Shown one piece after another: positions 1-6,145 of a stretch of 6,761 nucleotides of DNA (within the stretch, counting starts at the first letter, position 1; each line of letters starts with the position of its first letter). This stretch comes from Bacteroidales bacterium (lineage in GTDB: Bacteria > Bacteroidota > Bacteroidia > Bacteroidales > UBA7960), in the NCBI GenBank assembly GCA_007131895.1, contig SLPR01000550.1, positions 1 to 6,761 on the forward strand, given 5' to 3'. The notes below the pieces were generated by a model. The model searched no databases. It was given only the letters and a program-made list of their open reading frames with translations, and had not been told where the DNA came from. Position numbers and translations under genes: made by a program.

Positions 1-99
1 ACTTTCATCTTGCTTTACATAACTCCGCCTGGCCTTTTCCTGTGCGCAGACCTCAGATATTCCAAAAAACAGGAGGATAGAAAATATTAAAAGCTTCAT
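1..99 (-). CDS. Secreted protein, N-terminal fragment (runs off left edge)
   Basis: Reading the minus strand from the ATG at 99-97 gives 33 uninterrupted codons to the window edge. The product begins MKLLIFSILLFFGISEVCAQ. This is a clear type I signal peptide: Lys at position 2, a hydrophobic core at residues 3-14, and a probable cleavage site after Ala19 (V-C-A, then Gln), which is the common A-Q cleavage of Bacteroidota exported proteins. The next residues are polar and charged (EKARRSYVKQDES). Only this leader is visible, so the family cannot be named. There is no Shine-Dalgarno motif before the ATG, but a TAnnTTTG box lies about 57 bp upstream, which supports this start. The gene follows proS on the same strand after a 205-bp gap, so it is probably transcribed on its own. 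Cys18 is followed by Ala-Gln and lacks a normal lipobox, so I favour signal peptidase I over lipidation. Confidence 0.7.
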   Translation of the reverse strand, partial: MKLLIFSILLFFGISEVCAQEKARRSYVKQDES

Positions 100-155
100 A
101 GGTTTAAATGTTCAGCGTGGATTGTCATATTAAAGTGACAGGAATTTTACAACTT

Positions 156-163
156 CAAAGATA
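156..163 (-). promoter_or_regulatory. Candidate Bacteroidota -7 box for the left-edge secreted gene
   Basis: On the minus strand this reads TATCTTTG, a full match to the Bacteroidota sigma-ABfr -7 consensus TAnnTTTG. It lies about 57 bp upstream of the ATG at 99. The upstream flank (about 164-190) is very A/T-rich with two overlapping 12-nt palindromes (170-181 and 177-188). It has no TTTG at the usual -33 spacing: the nearest TTTG is only 12 bp away. The -7 match is seen directly; promoter activity is inferred. Confidence 0.45.
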
Positions 164-259
164 ACGAACTTTTTGCAAAAATATTTTTTTCATACAATTG
201 CGTGCGGCCTGAAAAGTCTTCTCACTTTGCATCAATAGATTTTGAAAAACAAAAACCTG

Positions 260-296
260 CAATTCAACAATCATCAGGACCGCATCCACTGAATTG
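260..296 (-). terminator. Weak candidate terminator downstream of proS
   Basis: A 7-bp inverted repeat (CAATTCA at 260-266, TGAATTG at 290-296) with a long 23-nt loop lies just beyond the proS stop codon. On the minus strand it is followed by a T-rich run (GGTTTTTGTTTTT). The stem is short and A/T-rich and the loop is large, so this is a marginal intrinsic terminator at best. Confidence 0.25.
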
Positions 297-304
297 AATG
301 CTTT

Positions 305-1780
305 CTAATAGGCTCTGGCAAATACTACACGTTGTATGGAAGGGTTGCCAGAATAGATACATTTTCCTTCTTCCTGCTTATTATCAAGAGGAATACAACG
401 AATGGTTGCTTTGGTTTCCTCCTTGATTTTCTGTTCGGATTCGGCAGTGCCATCCCAGTGAGCATAAATAAATCCACCTTTTTCATCCAGGATAGTGTTG
501 AATTCTTCCCAGGAGTCAGCATAGAAAGTTTTTGAGTCTCTGAATGACAAAGCTTTCTGGTAAAGGTTGTCCTGGATATTGTCCAGCAGGTGTTCGATTT
601 TATTCACCAGGTCTGCCTGCTGATAGAAACCTTTTTCCAGGGTATCCCTGCGAGCCATTTCAACGGTATTATTCTCAACATCTCTTGGTCCGATGGCAAT
701 GCGCAGCGGAACCCCTTTAAATTCATATTCATTGAATTTCCATCCGGGTTTATATGTATCCCTGTCGTCGAGTTTAACCCTGATTCCCCTTTCCTGAATC
801 TGATCCCTTATTTCCTTTGCCTTGGCGCAAACCAGATCATACTGTTCCTGGTTTTTATAAATGGGGATTATTACAACCTGTGTAGGGGCAAGTTTGGGAG
901 GAAGCACCAGTCCATTGTCATCGGAGTGAGCCATAATAAGAGCGCCCACCAGCCGGGTAGAAACGCCCCATGATGTAGCCCATACATACTCCTGCTTACC
1001 TTCTTTATTGGTAAACTTCACCTCAAATGCTTTGGCAAAATTCTGACCCAGAAAGTGTGAAGTGCCTGCCTGAAGTGCTTTGCCATCTTGCATCAATGCT
1101 TCGATACAAAAAGTTTCCAATGCCCCGGCAAATCTTTCATTTTCAGATTTCACCCCTTTCAAAACCGGAACAGCCATAAAGTTTTCCGCGAAATCAGCAT
1201 ACACATCGAGCATTTGCCTTGTTTCAAACAAAGCTTCATCTTTGGTTGCATGAGCAGTATGACCTTCCTGCCACAGAAATTCGGCTGTACGTAAAAACAT
1301 TCTTGTGCGCATTTCCCATCTTACCACATTGGCCCACTGATTGACAAGAATAGGCAGATCACGGTAAGATTGCACCCAGTTGCGGTAAGTATCCCAGATT
1401 ATGGTTTCTGAAGTGGGACGAATAATCAGCTCCTCCTCCAGTTTGGCATCCTCATCAACCACCACCCCTTTTCCGTCTGGCGAATTTTTCAACCTGTAGT
1501 GCGTTACCACTGCACATTCCTTGGCAAAACCCTCCACATGAGCAGCTTCTTTGCTAAAAAATGACTTTGGTATGAAAATTGGAAAGTATGCGTTGGAATG
1601 CCCGGTATCTTTAAACATTTTGTCCAGAGCACCCTGCATGCGCTCCCAGATTGCGTAACCGTAGGGCTTAATTACCATACAGCCCCGAACTGCTGAACTC
1701 TCCGCCAAGTCAGCTCTCTGGACAATATCGTTGTACCATTTGGAATAATTCTCTTCGCGGGTTGAAAAATCTTTTGCCAT
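305..1780 (-). CDS. proS: Prolyl-tRNA synthetase, archaeal/eukaryal-type (ProS type 3)
   Basis: Class II aminoacyl-tRNA synthetase that activates proline with ATP and charges tRNA-Pro in the cytoplasm. The 491-aa length fits the short form lacking the trans-editing INS domain between motifs 2 and 3. Visible signatures: the RPTSE loop (121-125), the motif 2 region (RTAEFLWQEGH, 164-174), the proline-site loop AGTSHFLGQNFAKAF (239-252 region), and motif 3 GVSTR (272-276) followed by HSDDNG (285-290). An anticodon-binding domain follows (about 300-400), then the ProRS C-terminal domain. The protein ends in FARAY, with the terminal Tyr typical of this subtype. The C-terminal zinc site looks degenerate: HWDGTAESE (441-449) and KCIYSG (473-478) keep only one of the cysteines expected at the four ligand positions. 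The start is ATG with no Shine-Dalgarno site, and a TAnnTTTG box lies about 52 bp upstream. The gene is divergent from the lipoprotein gene and appears monocistronic. Confidence 0.98.
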   Translation of the reverse strand: MAKDFSTREENYSKWYNDIVQRADLAESSAVRGCMVIKPYGYAIWERMQGALDKMFKDTGHSNAYFPIFIPKSFFSKEAAHVEGFAKECAVVTHYRLKNSPDGKGVVVDEDAKLEEELIIRPTSETIIWDTYRNWVQSYRDLPILVNQWANVVRWEMRTRMFLRTAEFLWQEGHTAHATKDEALFETRQMLDVYADFAENFMAVPVLKGVKSENERFAGALETFCIEALMQDGKALQAGTSHFLGQNFAKAFEVKFTNKEGKQEYVWATSWGVSTRLVGALIMAHSDDNGLVLPPKLAPTQVVIIPIYKNQEQYDLVCAKAKEIRDQIQERGIRVKLDDRDTYKPGWKFNEYEFKGVPLRIAIGPRDVENNTVEMARRDTLEKGFYQQADLVNKIEHLLDNIQDNLYQKALSFRDSKTFYADSWEEFNTILDEKGGFIYAHWDGTAESEQKIKEETKATIRCIPLDNKQEEGKCIYSGNPSIQRVVFARAY

Positions 1781-1831
1781 AACAATGTAGTTGGTATAAA
1801 ATTTGATGTTTTATTAATACAGAAAGATGGG

Positions 1832-1858
1832 CAAATTTAAGAAATAATTACCAACAAA
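1832..1858 (-). promoter_or_regulatory. Candidate promoter of proS
   Basis: On the minus strand, TAAATTTG (1832-1839) fully matches the Bacteroidota -7 consensus TAnnTTTG and lies 52 bp upstream of the proS ATG. A TTTG (1855-1858) lies upstream with a 15-bp spacer, shorter than the usual spacing of about 19 bp, so the -33 assignment is weaker than the -7 one. Confidence 0.5.
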
Positions 1859-1909
1859 TCTCTTTCTGTTTATTGCAAAGTACATTACAATTTTATACAT
1901 AAAATCACA

Positions 1910-1915
1910 AGGAGG
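1910..1915 (+). promoter_or_regulatory. Strong Shine-Dalgarno site of the lipoprotein gene
   Basis: AGGAGG within AAGGAGGAG, with 9 nt between the core and the ATG at 1925. This fixes the start codon. It stands out because the other starts visible here (the left-edge gene, proS, the barrel gene and the zinc-ribbon gene) have no comparable purine-rich site, as is usual in Bacteroidota. A possible upstream promoter (TTGCAA at 1873-1878 and TATACA at 1894-1899, 15-bp spacer) is weak and does not follow the TAnnTTTG pattern. Confidence 0.75.
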
Positions 1916-1924
1916 AGTATCATT

Positions 1925-3535
1925 ATGAAAACCTATCTCAAATTAAGCGTCCTGATGGCTTTATTCCTGGCAGGTTGTTCTTCAACCTACCAGACTGCCA
2001 ATGTGTACGACGACATTTACTACAGCCGCACCAATGCTGAAATGGCCGCTGAAGATGCGCACCAGGCCAGCGCTGCTGTTGTGCAGGTAAATGCCGCAAG
2101 CGAAAGCAAACCTGCAGGAAACTACAACCAGCAGTACGAACAGGAATACCAGCAGGAAAATTACGCATATGCTGATGAGCCTGTTGAAACAGAAACTTAT
2201 TACGATGAGGAAGGAAACGTCTATGTAACCCAGAATTTTTATATGGACAACTATTACGACTATTCCTACAGCTCACGTATCAGAAGATTCCACCGCGACT
2301 GGGCACATTTTGGTTATTACGACCCCTATTTTACCAATATGTATTGGTACAATTACAACCCACATTTTTATGGAACATCCATTTACATGGGGTATAATTC
2401 ACTGTTTTTCCCTTCCTTCTACTACAGTTGGGGATATCGTCCATGGGGCTGGTCTCATTACGGATACGGATGGGGGTATGGCCGTCCATGGGGAAGCTAC
2501 TGGGCCGGACACCATCATGGGTACTGGGCCGGATATCACCATGGGTTCTGGAGTGGCTACCATTGGGGTGGCTACGGATATCCATACGGAAGCTACTATT
2601 ATGGGAATGTTGATCCGGTAGGCATCAGTTATGGCGCCAGAAGACCTTCAGGAAGCAGCTCAGGTGTTGTTGACAGGGCAGACGGAAGATATGGCTCTGC
2701 CGGCACGAAACAATCCGCTTCTGAAACAGGCAGAATACAAGGCAGAGAACAAGCTGGTATCGAATCCTCCCGCGATCAGGATACCAAAACGGCTCCTGCA
2801 GAGGTGCGCGAATCATCAAGACCCCAAAGCGTTGAAGCCGAAAGGCCCGGTCAGATTGCACAAAGACCTGCTGTTGAGAGCAGAGAGCAATCAGCAGAGC
2901 AAAGAAGACCTGCACAATATGAGCCCCAGCGCAGACCTCAGGATTATACAGCACCGGCAACTTCCCAGCAAAGAGAAGCACAGGTACCCAGGTATACAAG
3001 ACCTGAAGCACCGCAGGAAAGAGGCGGTCAGACAGTGCAGCCAGGACAACGTCCAAGAACCTATACCAGTCCGAGTCAGCAACAGCCTCGCTCTAACCAG
3101 GAGTACAGAAGACCTGCAAGCGAACAAAGACCTGCTGCTACCGGAAGGGATGTGCAAGCCACTCCCCAGGTAAGGCCACAAGGGAATCAACCTGCCCGTC
3201 CGCAGGCAACTCCCCAGCAGAGACCTGTACAAACACGACCACAGGCGGCTCCTCAGAGGACTCCTTCACAAACCCGACCACAGGCAACTCCTCAAAGAAC
3301 GCCTTCACAAACCCGACCACAGGCTGCCCCACAGCAGAGACCTTCCAATAACCAGAGGCCTCAGGCAGCACCTTCACGGAGTCCGCAAAGAAGCACTCCT
3401 TCCAATGTAGGTTCCTCGCCTTCGAGAGGATCTTCTGGTAGTTCAGGAGTAAGAAGTTCTTCTCCGTCACGCTCCAGTGGTTCAAGTTCTGGCAGCTCTT
3501 CAAGAAGTTCTTCATCAAGCAACAGAAGACGATAA
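1925..3535 (+). CDS. Low-complexity Tyr/Trp/Gly/His-rich and Pro/Gln/Arg-rich lipoprotein, function unknown
   Basis: A 536-aa protein of unknown function. It starts with a lipoprotein signal peptide and the lipobox LAGC, giving lipidated Cys18. Segments in order: a polar Ala/Gln/Glu/Tyr-rich stretch (19-100); an aromatic block rich in Tyr, Trp, Gly, Phe and His (about 103-237), including three 8-residue His/Gly/aromatic repeats (from 193); a Ser/Arg/Glu/Gln linker (238-330); a Pro/Gln/Arg-rich, probably disordered tail with five 13-residue repeats (424-488); and a Ser/Gly/Arg terminus ending in NRRR. The residues after Cys18 (SSTYQ) lack the acidic surface-export signal described for Bacteroidota lipoproteins, so a periplasm-facing outer-membrane anchor is the simpler prediction. 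The start is supported by a strong Shine-Dalgarno site and the end by a hairpin 11 bp after the stop. Similar Tyr-rich and Pro-rich lipoproteins occur in Bacteroidota without known roles. A role in envelope structure, adhesion or metal binding is inference only. Confidence 0.9.
   Translation: MKTYLKLSVLMALFLAGCSSTYQTANVYDDIYYSRTNAEMAAEDAHQASAAVVQVNAASESKPAGNYNQQYEQEYQQENYAYADEPVETETYYDEEGNVYVTQNFYMDNYYDYSYSSRIRRFHRDWAHFGYYDPYFTNMYWYNYNPHFYGTSIYMGYNSLFFPSFYYSWGYRPWGWSHYGYGWGYGRPWGSYWAGHHHGYWAGYHHGFWSGYHWGGYGYPYGSYYYGNVDPVGISYGARRPSGSSSGVVDRADGRYGSAGTKQSASETGRIQGREQAGIESSRDQDTKTAPAEVRESSRPQSVEAERPGQIAQRPAVESREQSAEQRRPAQYEPQRRPQDYTAPATSQQREAQVPRYTRPEAPQERGGQTVQPGQRPRTYTSPSQQQPRSNQEYRRPASEQRPAATGRDVQATPQVRPQGNQPARPQATPQQRPVQTRPQAAPQRTPSQTRPQATPQRTPSQTRPQAAPQQRPSNNQRPQAAPSRSPQRSTPSNVGSSPSRGSSGSSGVRSSSPSRSSGSSSGSSSRSSSSSNRRR
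2501..2572 (+). repeat. Three 24-bp in-frame repeats encoding His/Gly/aromatic octapeptides
   Basis: Three consecutive 24-bp units (2501-2524, 2525-2548, 2549-2572) encode WAGHHHGY, WAGYHHGF and WSGYHWGG. The first two are nearly identical at the DNA level and the third has diverged. They form the His-rich core of the aromatic block of the lipoprotein. Confidence 0.8.
3194..3388 (+). repeat. Five 39-bp in-frame tandem repeats encoding 13-residue Pro/Gln/Arg units
   Basis: The 39-bp units start at 3194, 3233, 3272, 3311 and 3350. They encode ARPQATPQQRPVQ, TRPQAAPQRTPSQ, TRPQATPQRTPSQ, TRPQAAPQQRPSN and NQRPQAAPSRSPQ (residues 424-488). The middle units share long identical DNA stretches (for example ACAAACCCGACCACAGGC at 3268 and 3307), so expansion by slippage or recombination was probably recent. 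The outer units are more diverged. Confidence 0.9.
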
Positions 3536-3546
3536 CCCATTCATAT

Positions 3547-3583
3547 GTAAAGCCCCCGCAAATTCCCATTTCGGGGGCTTTAC
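3547..3583 (+). terminator. Intrinsic terminator-like hairpin after the lipoprotein gene
   Basis: A perfect 12-bp stem (GTAAAGCCCCCG at 3547-3558 with CGGGGGCTTTAC at 3572-3583) with a 13-nt loop starts 11 bp after the lipoprotein stop. The stem is G/C-rich and very stable. The only T-run is the CTTT inside the stem; the downstream sequence is A/T-rich but has no long T-tract. It probably ends the lipoprotein transcript and separates it from the barrel gene. Confidence 0.75.
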
Positions 3584-3714
3584 AATATACATCTCCCTTA
3601 ACCAACAAAATCAATGAATGCACTACCTGTGTATAGGAATAGATTTATGTGCTATTTTCATAAACAACCAGACAAAACAAATCTCAAACATCCCAAACCA
3701 TAAAAATCAACGAT

Positions 3715-5187
3715 ATGAAACGGATAAAAATTTTTATACTCCTTCTTGCTGCGACCCTGCTGCAGGTACAAGCCCAAAATGAAATCGACGCGCTCAGGTT
3801 TTCAATGGTCAACCCTGGTGGGACAGCAAGATTTGTCAGTACTGGCGGTGCCTTTGGAGCATTGGGAGGTGACTTTTCAACCCTAAGCACCAACCCTGCC
3901 GGAATCGCCGTATACAGAAGCAGTGAATTCACCATTACACCAAGCTTCAACTTTACACGGGTAGGCTCCCAATTCATGGGAACTTCCGAAGAAGATATCA
4001 ACTATGATTTCTCTCTCGGTAATATTGGCCTTGTCTTTGCCTTCAATGACCCCGACCAGTTGAAAGAGTCGGGATGGATGGGTTTCCAGTTTGGGTTTGG
4101 CCTCAACCAGCTGGCCAATTTCAACAACAGACGCATTTATGAAGGTTTTAATACCGAAAACTCACTTATGAGTGAATTTCTGTGGAAGGCCAACAGGGAA
4201 ACCAACTGGGCAAGCTCACAACATCCCAAAACGTTTCTTGATGATTATACTACCGGGCTGGCATGGGACACCTGGCTGCTGGGACTGGACAGCATCAATG
4301 ATACCTATTTCATTGACATGCCCAACAATGTATTGCAACGAAGAATTACCAACACCAGTGGTTCTATACGAGAACTTGCCTTTACCATGGGTGCCAATTA
4401 CAGCAACCGGCTTTACCTGGGTGCAACGGTTGGATTGCCTTTTGTAAACTTCGAAGAAGACTATACCTTCACAGAAGAGGATGCAACAGGTATTGACAGT
4501 GAGTTTAATTCACTGGAGTTTGGTGAGAATCTGAAAACCACAGGAAGAGGCTTCAATTTTAAAATCGGGGCTATTTACCGGGCAACGGATATGATCAGGA
4601 TAGGCGCAGCACTGCACACCCCTACCTTTTATACCCTGGAAGATGAATGGAGAACAAACATGAAGTCTGACCTGGTTAATTTCGGAAAACGTGAAAGCAT
4701 TTCGCCCCGGTTGCTTTACGAATATGAACTGAATACACCCATGAAGCTGATTGGTAGCCTGGGGCTGGTATTTGGTACAGCAGGGTTGATTAGCTTTGAC
4801 TACGAATACGCAGATTACACCCAAATGCGCCTGCGCAGCAAGAGAGACCTTTACTCGCAAGAAAACAGCAACATAAGAAACAACTTCCAGGCACAACACA
4901 ACATCAGGGTTGGGGGCGAATACAGGCTTAATCCTATTATTCTGCGTGCCGGATATGCTTTGAATACCAATCCTTATGAGTCAGGAATCAACAACCTGGA
5001 AAAGACAACCATCAGTGCAGGTATTGGCATCAGGGAAAGCAGCTATTTTGTGGACTTTGGATATTTTATTACACAATACTCAGAAGATTTCTTCCAGTAT
5101 TACAATTTTACAGGAAACAGGGCAGCACCTGTAAATTATGACTACACGCATCAGGGCTTTATGATGACAGTAGGATTCAGATTTTAA
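3715..5187 (+). CDS. FadL/OmpP1/TodX-like outer-membrane beta-barrel protein
   Basis: A 490-aa predicted outer-membrane channel. Family members move hydrophobic compounds such as fatty acids or aromatics across the outer membrane; Bacteroidota relatives are sometimes labelled hemin receptor, which this sequence does not itself support. The signal peptide covers residues 1-20 (MKRIKIFILLLAATLLQVQA, cleaved before QN). The mature N-terminus carries the family hallmark: a Gly-rich GGAFGALGGD segment (44-53) followed by STNPAGIA (58-65), the NPA motif of FadL-type proteins. The rest alternates polar and aromatic residues as expected for beta strands, and the C-terminus is GFRF, an aromatic-ended barrel-insertion signal. 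The ATG at 3715 has no Shine-Dalgarno site. The 131-bp region after the upstream hairpin has only an imperfect -7 box (TAGATTTA, 3640-3647). A bidirectional hairpin follows, so the gene is probably monocistronic. The substrate is unknown. Confidence 0.85.
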   Translation: MKRIKIFILLLAATLLQVQAQNEIDALRFSMVNPGGTARFVSTGGAFGALGGDFSTLSTNPAGIAVYRSSEFTITPSFNFTRVGSQFMGTSEEDINYDFSLGNIGLVFAFNDPDQLKESGWMGFQFGFGLNQLANFNNRRIYEGFNTENSLMSEFLWKANRETNWASSQHPKTFLDDYTTGLAWDTWLLGLDSINDTYFIDMPNNVLQRRITNTSGSIRELAFTMGANYSNRLYLGATVGLPFVNFEEDYTFTEEDATGIDSEFNSLEFGENLKTTGRGFNFKIGAIYRATDMIRIGAALHTPTFYTLEDEWRTNMKSDLVNFGKRESISPRLLYEYELNTPMKLIGSLGLVFGTAGLISFDYEYADYTQMRLRSKRDLYSQENSNIRNNFQAQHNIRVGGEYRLNPIILRAGYALNTNPYESGINNLEKTTISAGIGIRESSYFVDFGYFITQYSEDFFQYYNFTGNRAAPVNYDYTHQGFMMTVGFRF

Positions 5188-5204
5188 CAGATACCCCCCA
5201 AAAT

Positions 5205-5239
5205 AAAAACGGGCAGATTTTTGGAATCTGCCCGTTTTT
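5205..5239. terminator. Bidirectional intrinsic terminator between convergent genes
   Basis: A perfect 15-bp stem (5205-5219 with 5225-5239) around a 5-nt loop (TTTGG), with core ACGGGCAGATT. It has an A-run on the left and a T-run on the right, so it has a U-tract in both directions. It lies 17 bp after the barrel gene stop and 20 bp before the end of the convergent zinc-ribbon gene, so it can end both transcripts. Confidence 0.93.
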
Positions 5240-5259
5240 TATTTTATCAAGGATGCGGG

Positions 5260-6108
5260 TTATATTGAAATCTCCTCTACAATGTCAGGATCAACAAGAA
5301 CCCGTCCGCAGTATTCACAAACAATTATTTTTTTGTTCAGCCTGATGTCCAGTTGTCGCTGTGGGGGAATTTTGTTAAAGCAACCGCCGCAGGCATCCCT
5401 TTCAACCGGAACAACAGAAAGACCGTTTCGTGCATTTTCACGTATTCTTTTGTATGCAGTCAACAACCTTTCATCAATATTCTTTTTCTGCACTTCAGAT
5501 TTTGCCTTTAACAGGTCTTCTTCTTTCTGGGTTTCTTCAATAATGTCCTTAAGCTCACTGTTCTTGATCTCAAGGTCATTTTTACGCTCGACCAATTCAT
5601 TGGACGAAACCTCCAGGATTTCTTTCTTGCTTTGAATAGATGCTTCAAACTCACTGATTTTCTTTTCTGCAAGTTGAACCTCAAGTTTCTGGTATTCTAT
5701 TTCCTTGCTCAAAGAGTCATATTCGCGGTTATTGCGCACATTCATCTGTTGGGCTTCATATTTTTTCACCAGTTCCTGACTTTCTTTGATGCTGTTTTGC
5801 TTGCGGGTAATCTCCATCTGCAAATCAGAGAGCTCCTGGTTGAATTTAGCGATACGGGTTTCAAGACCTTCTATTTCATCTTCCAGGTCCTGGACTTCGA
5901 GAGGAAGCTCACCCCTTATATTTCTGATTTTATCAACCTGTGCATCGATAAGCTGCAACGTGTACAGGCTTATCAGTTTTTTTCTTACCGCCGACTCAAT
6001 ACTGTCTTCCGCAGTTTGGTCCATTGCAGAGGTAGTCGTTACAATTTCAGGTTCATTGATGATGGGTTCTTCTTCTTGCTTTTTTGAAGATGCTTTTGCT
6101 TTAGCCAT
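5260..6108 (-). CDS. C4-type zinc-ribbon coiled-coil protein (zf-RING_7-like family)
   Basis: A 282-aa cytoplasmic protein. A charged, probably disordered N-terminus (MAKAKASSKKQEEEP and following) leads into a long Glu/Lys-rich antiparallel coiled-coil hairpin (about 45-210). The hairpin contains the segment RNNREYDSLSKEIE (125-138), which is typical of the family. The C-terminal zinc ribbon has CGGC (240-243) and CEYC (264-267). The fold resembles chlamydial CT398 and Helicobacter HP0958, where partners such as sigma-54 and flagellar components have been reported; the role in Bacteroidota is unknown, though nucleic-acid or protein binding is plausible. The same frame is open upstream to an ATG at 6198, but those 30 extra codons overlap the end of the Nif3-like gene. 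I chose the ATG at 6108 because MAKAKASSKK is a natural N-terminus and leaves a 37-bp gap. No Shine-Dalgarno site is visible. The gene is probably co-transcribed with the Nif3-like gene. Confidence 0.92.
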   Translation of the reverse strand: MAKAKASSKKQEEEPIINEPEIVTTTSAMDQTAEDSIESAVRKKLISLYTLQLIDAQVDKIRNIRGELPLEVQDLEDEIEGLETRIAKFNQELSDLQMEITRKQNSIKESQELVKKYEAQQMNVRNNREYDSLSKEIEYQKLEVQLAEKKISEFEASIQSKKEILEVSSNELVERKNDLEIKNSELKDIIEETQKEEDLLKAKSEVQKKNIDERLLTAYKRIRENARNGLSVVPVERDACGGCFNKIPPQRQLDIRLNKKIIVCEYCGRVLVDPDIVEEISI

Positions 6109-6145
6109 GCGCGAAATAGATTTTATGGGATCTCTAATTGAATCT

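Noticed and set aside
590..973. 127-codon open frame antisense to proS
   Set aside because: It lies wholly inside a confidently identified gene, with no start context or domain.
2631..3173. 180-codon open frame on the plus strand overlapping the lipoprotein gene
   Set aside because: It is an alternative frame of the low-complexity Pro/Gln/Arg-coding region, whose biased codons suppress stops. It has no ribosome binding site and no recognisable protein features, while the overlapping frame has a lipobox, a Shine-Dalgarno site and a terminator.
2501..3388. CRISPR array or noncoding satellite repeat
   Set aside because: The 24-bp and 39-bp repeats are contiguous, lack unique spacers, are multiples of three and stay in frame within one gene.
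3138..3623. 161-codon open frame on the minus strand antisense to the lipoprotein tail
   Set aside because: It reads through the strong hairpin at 3547-3583 and is antisense to Ser/Pro-rich repeats, which lack stops on both strands. It has no signal or family resemblance.
3614..3703. 29-codon open frame in the gap before the barrel gene
   Set aside because: It has no ribosome binding site and no hydrophobic or charged pattern suggesting a real small protein, and it is the length expected by chance.
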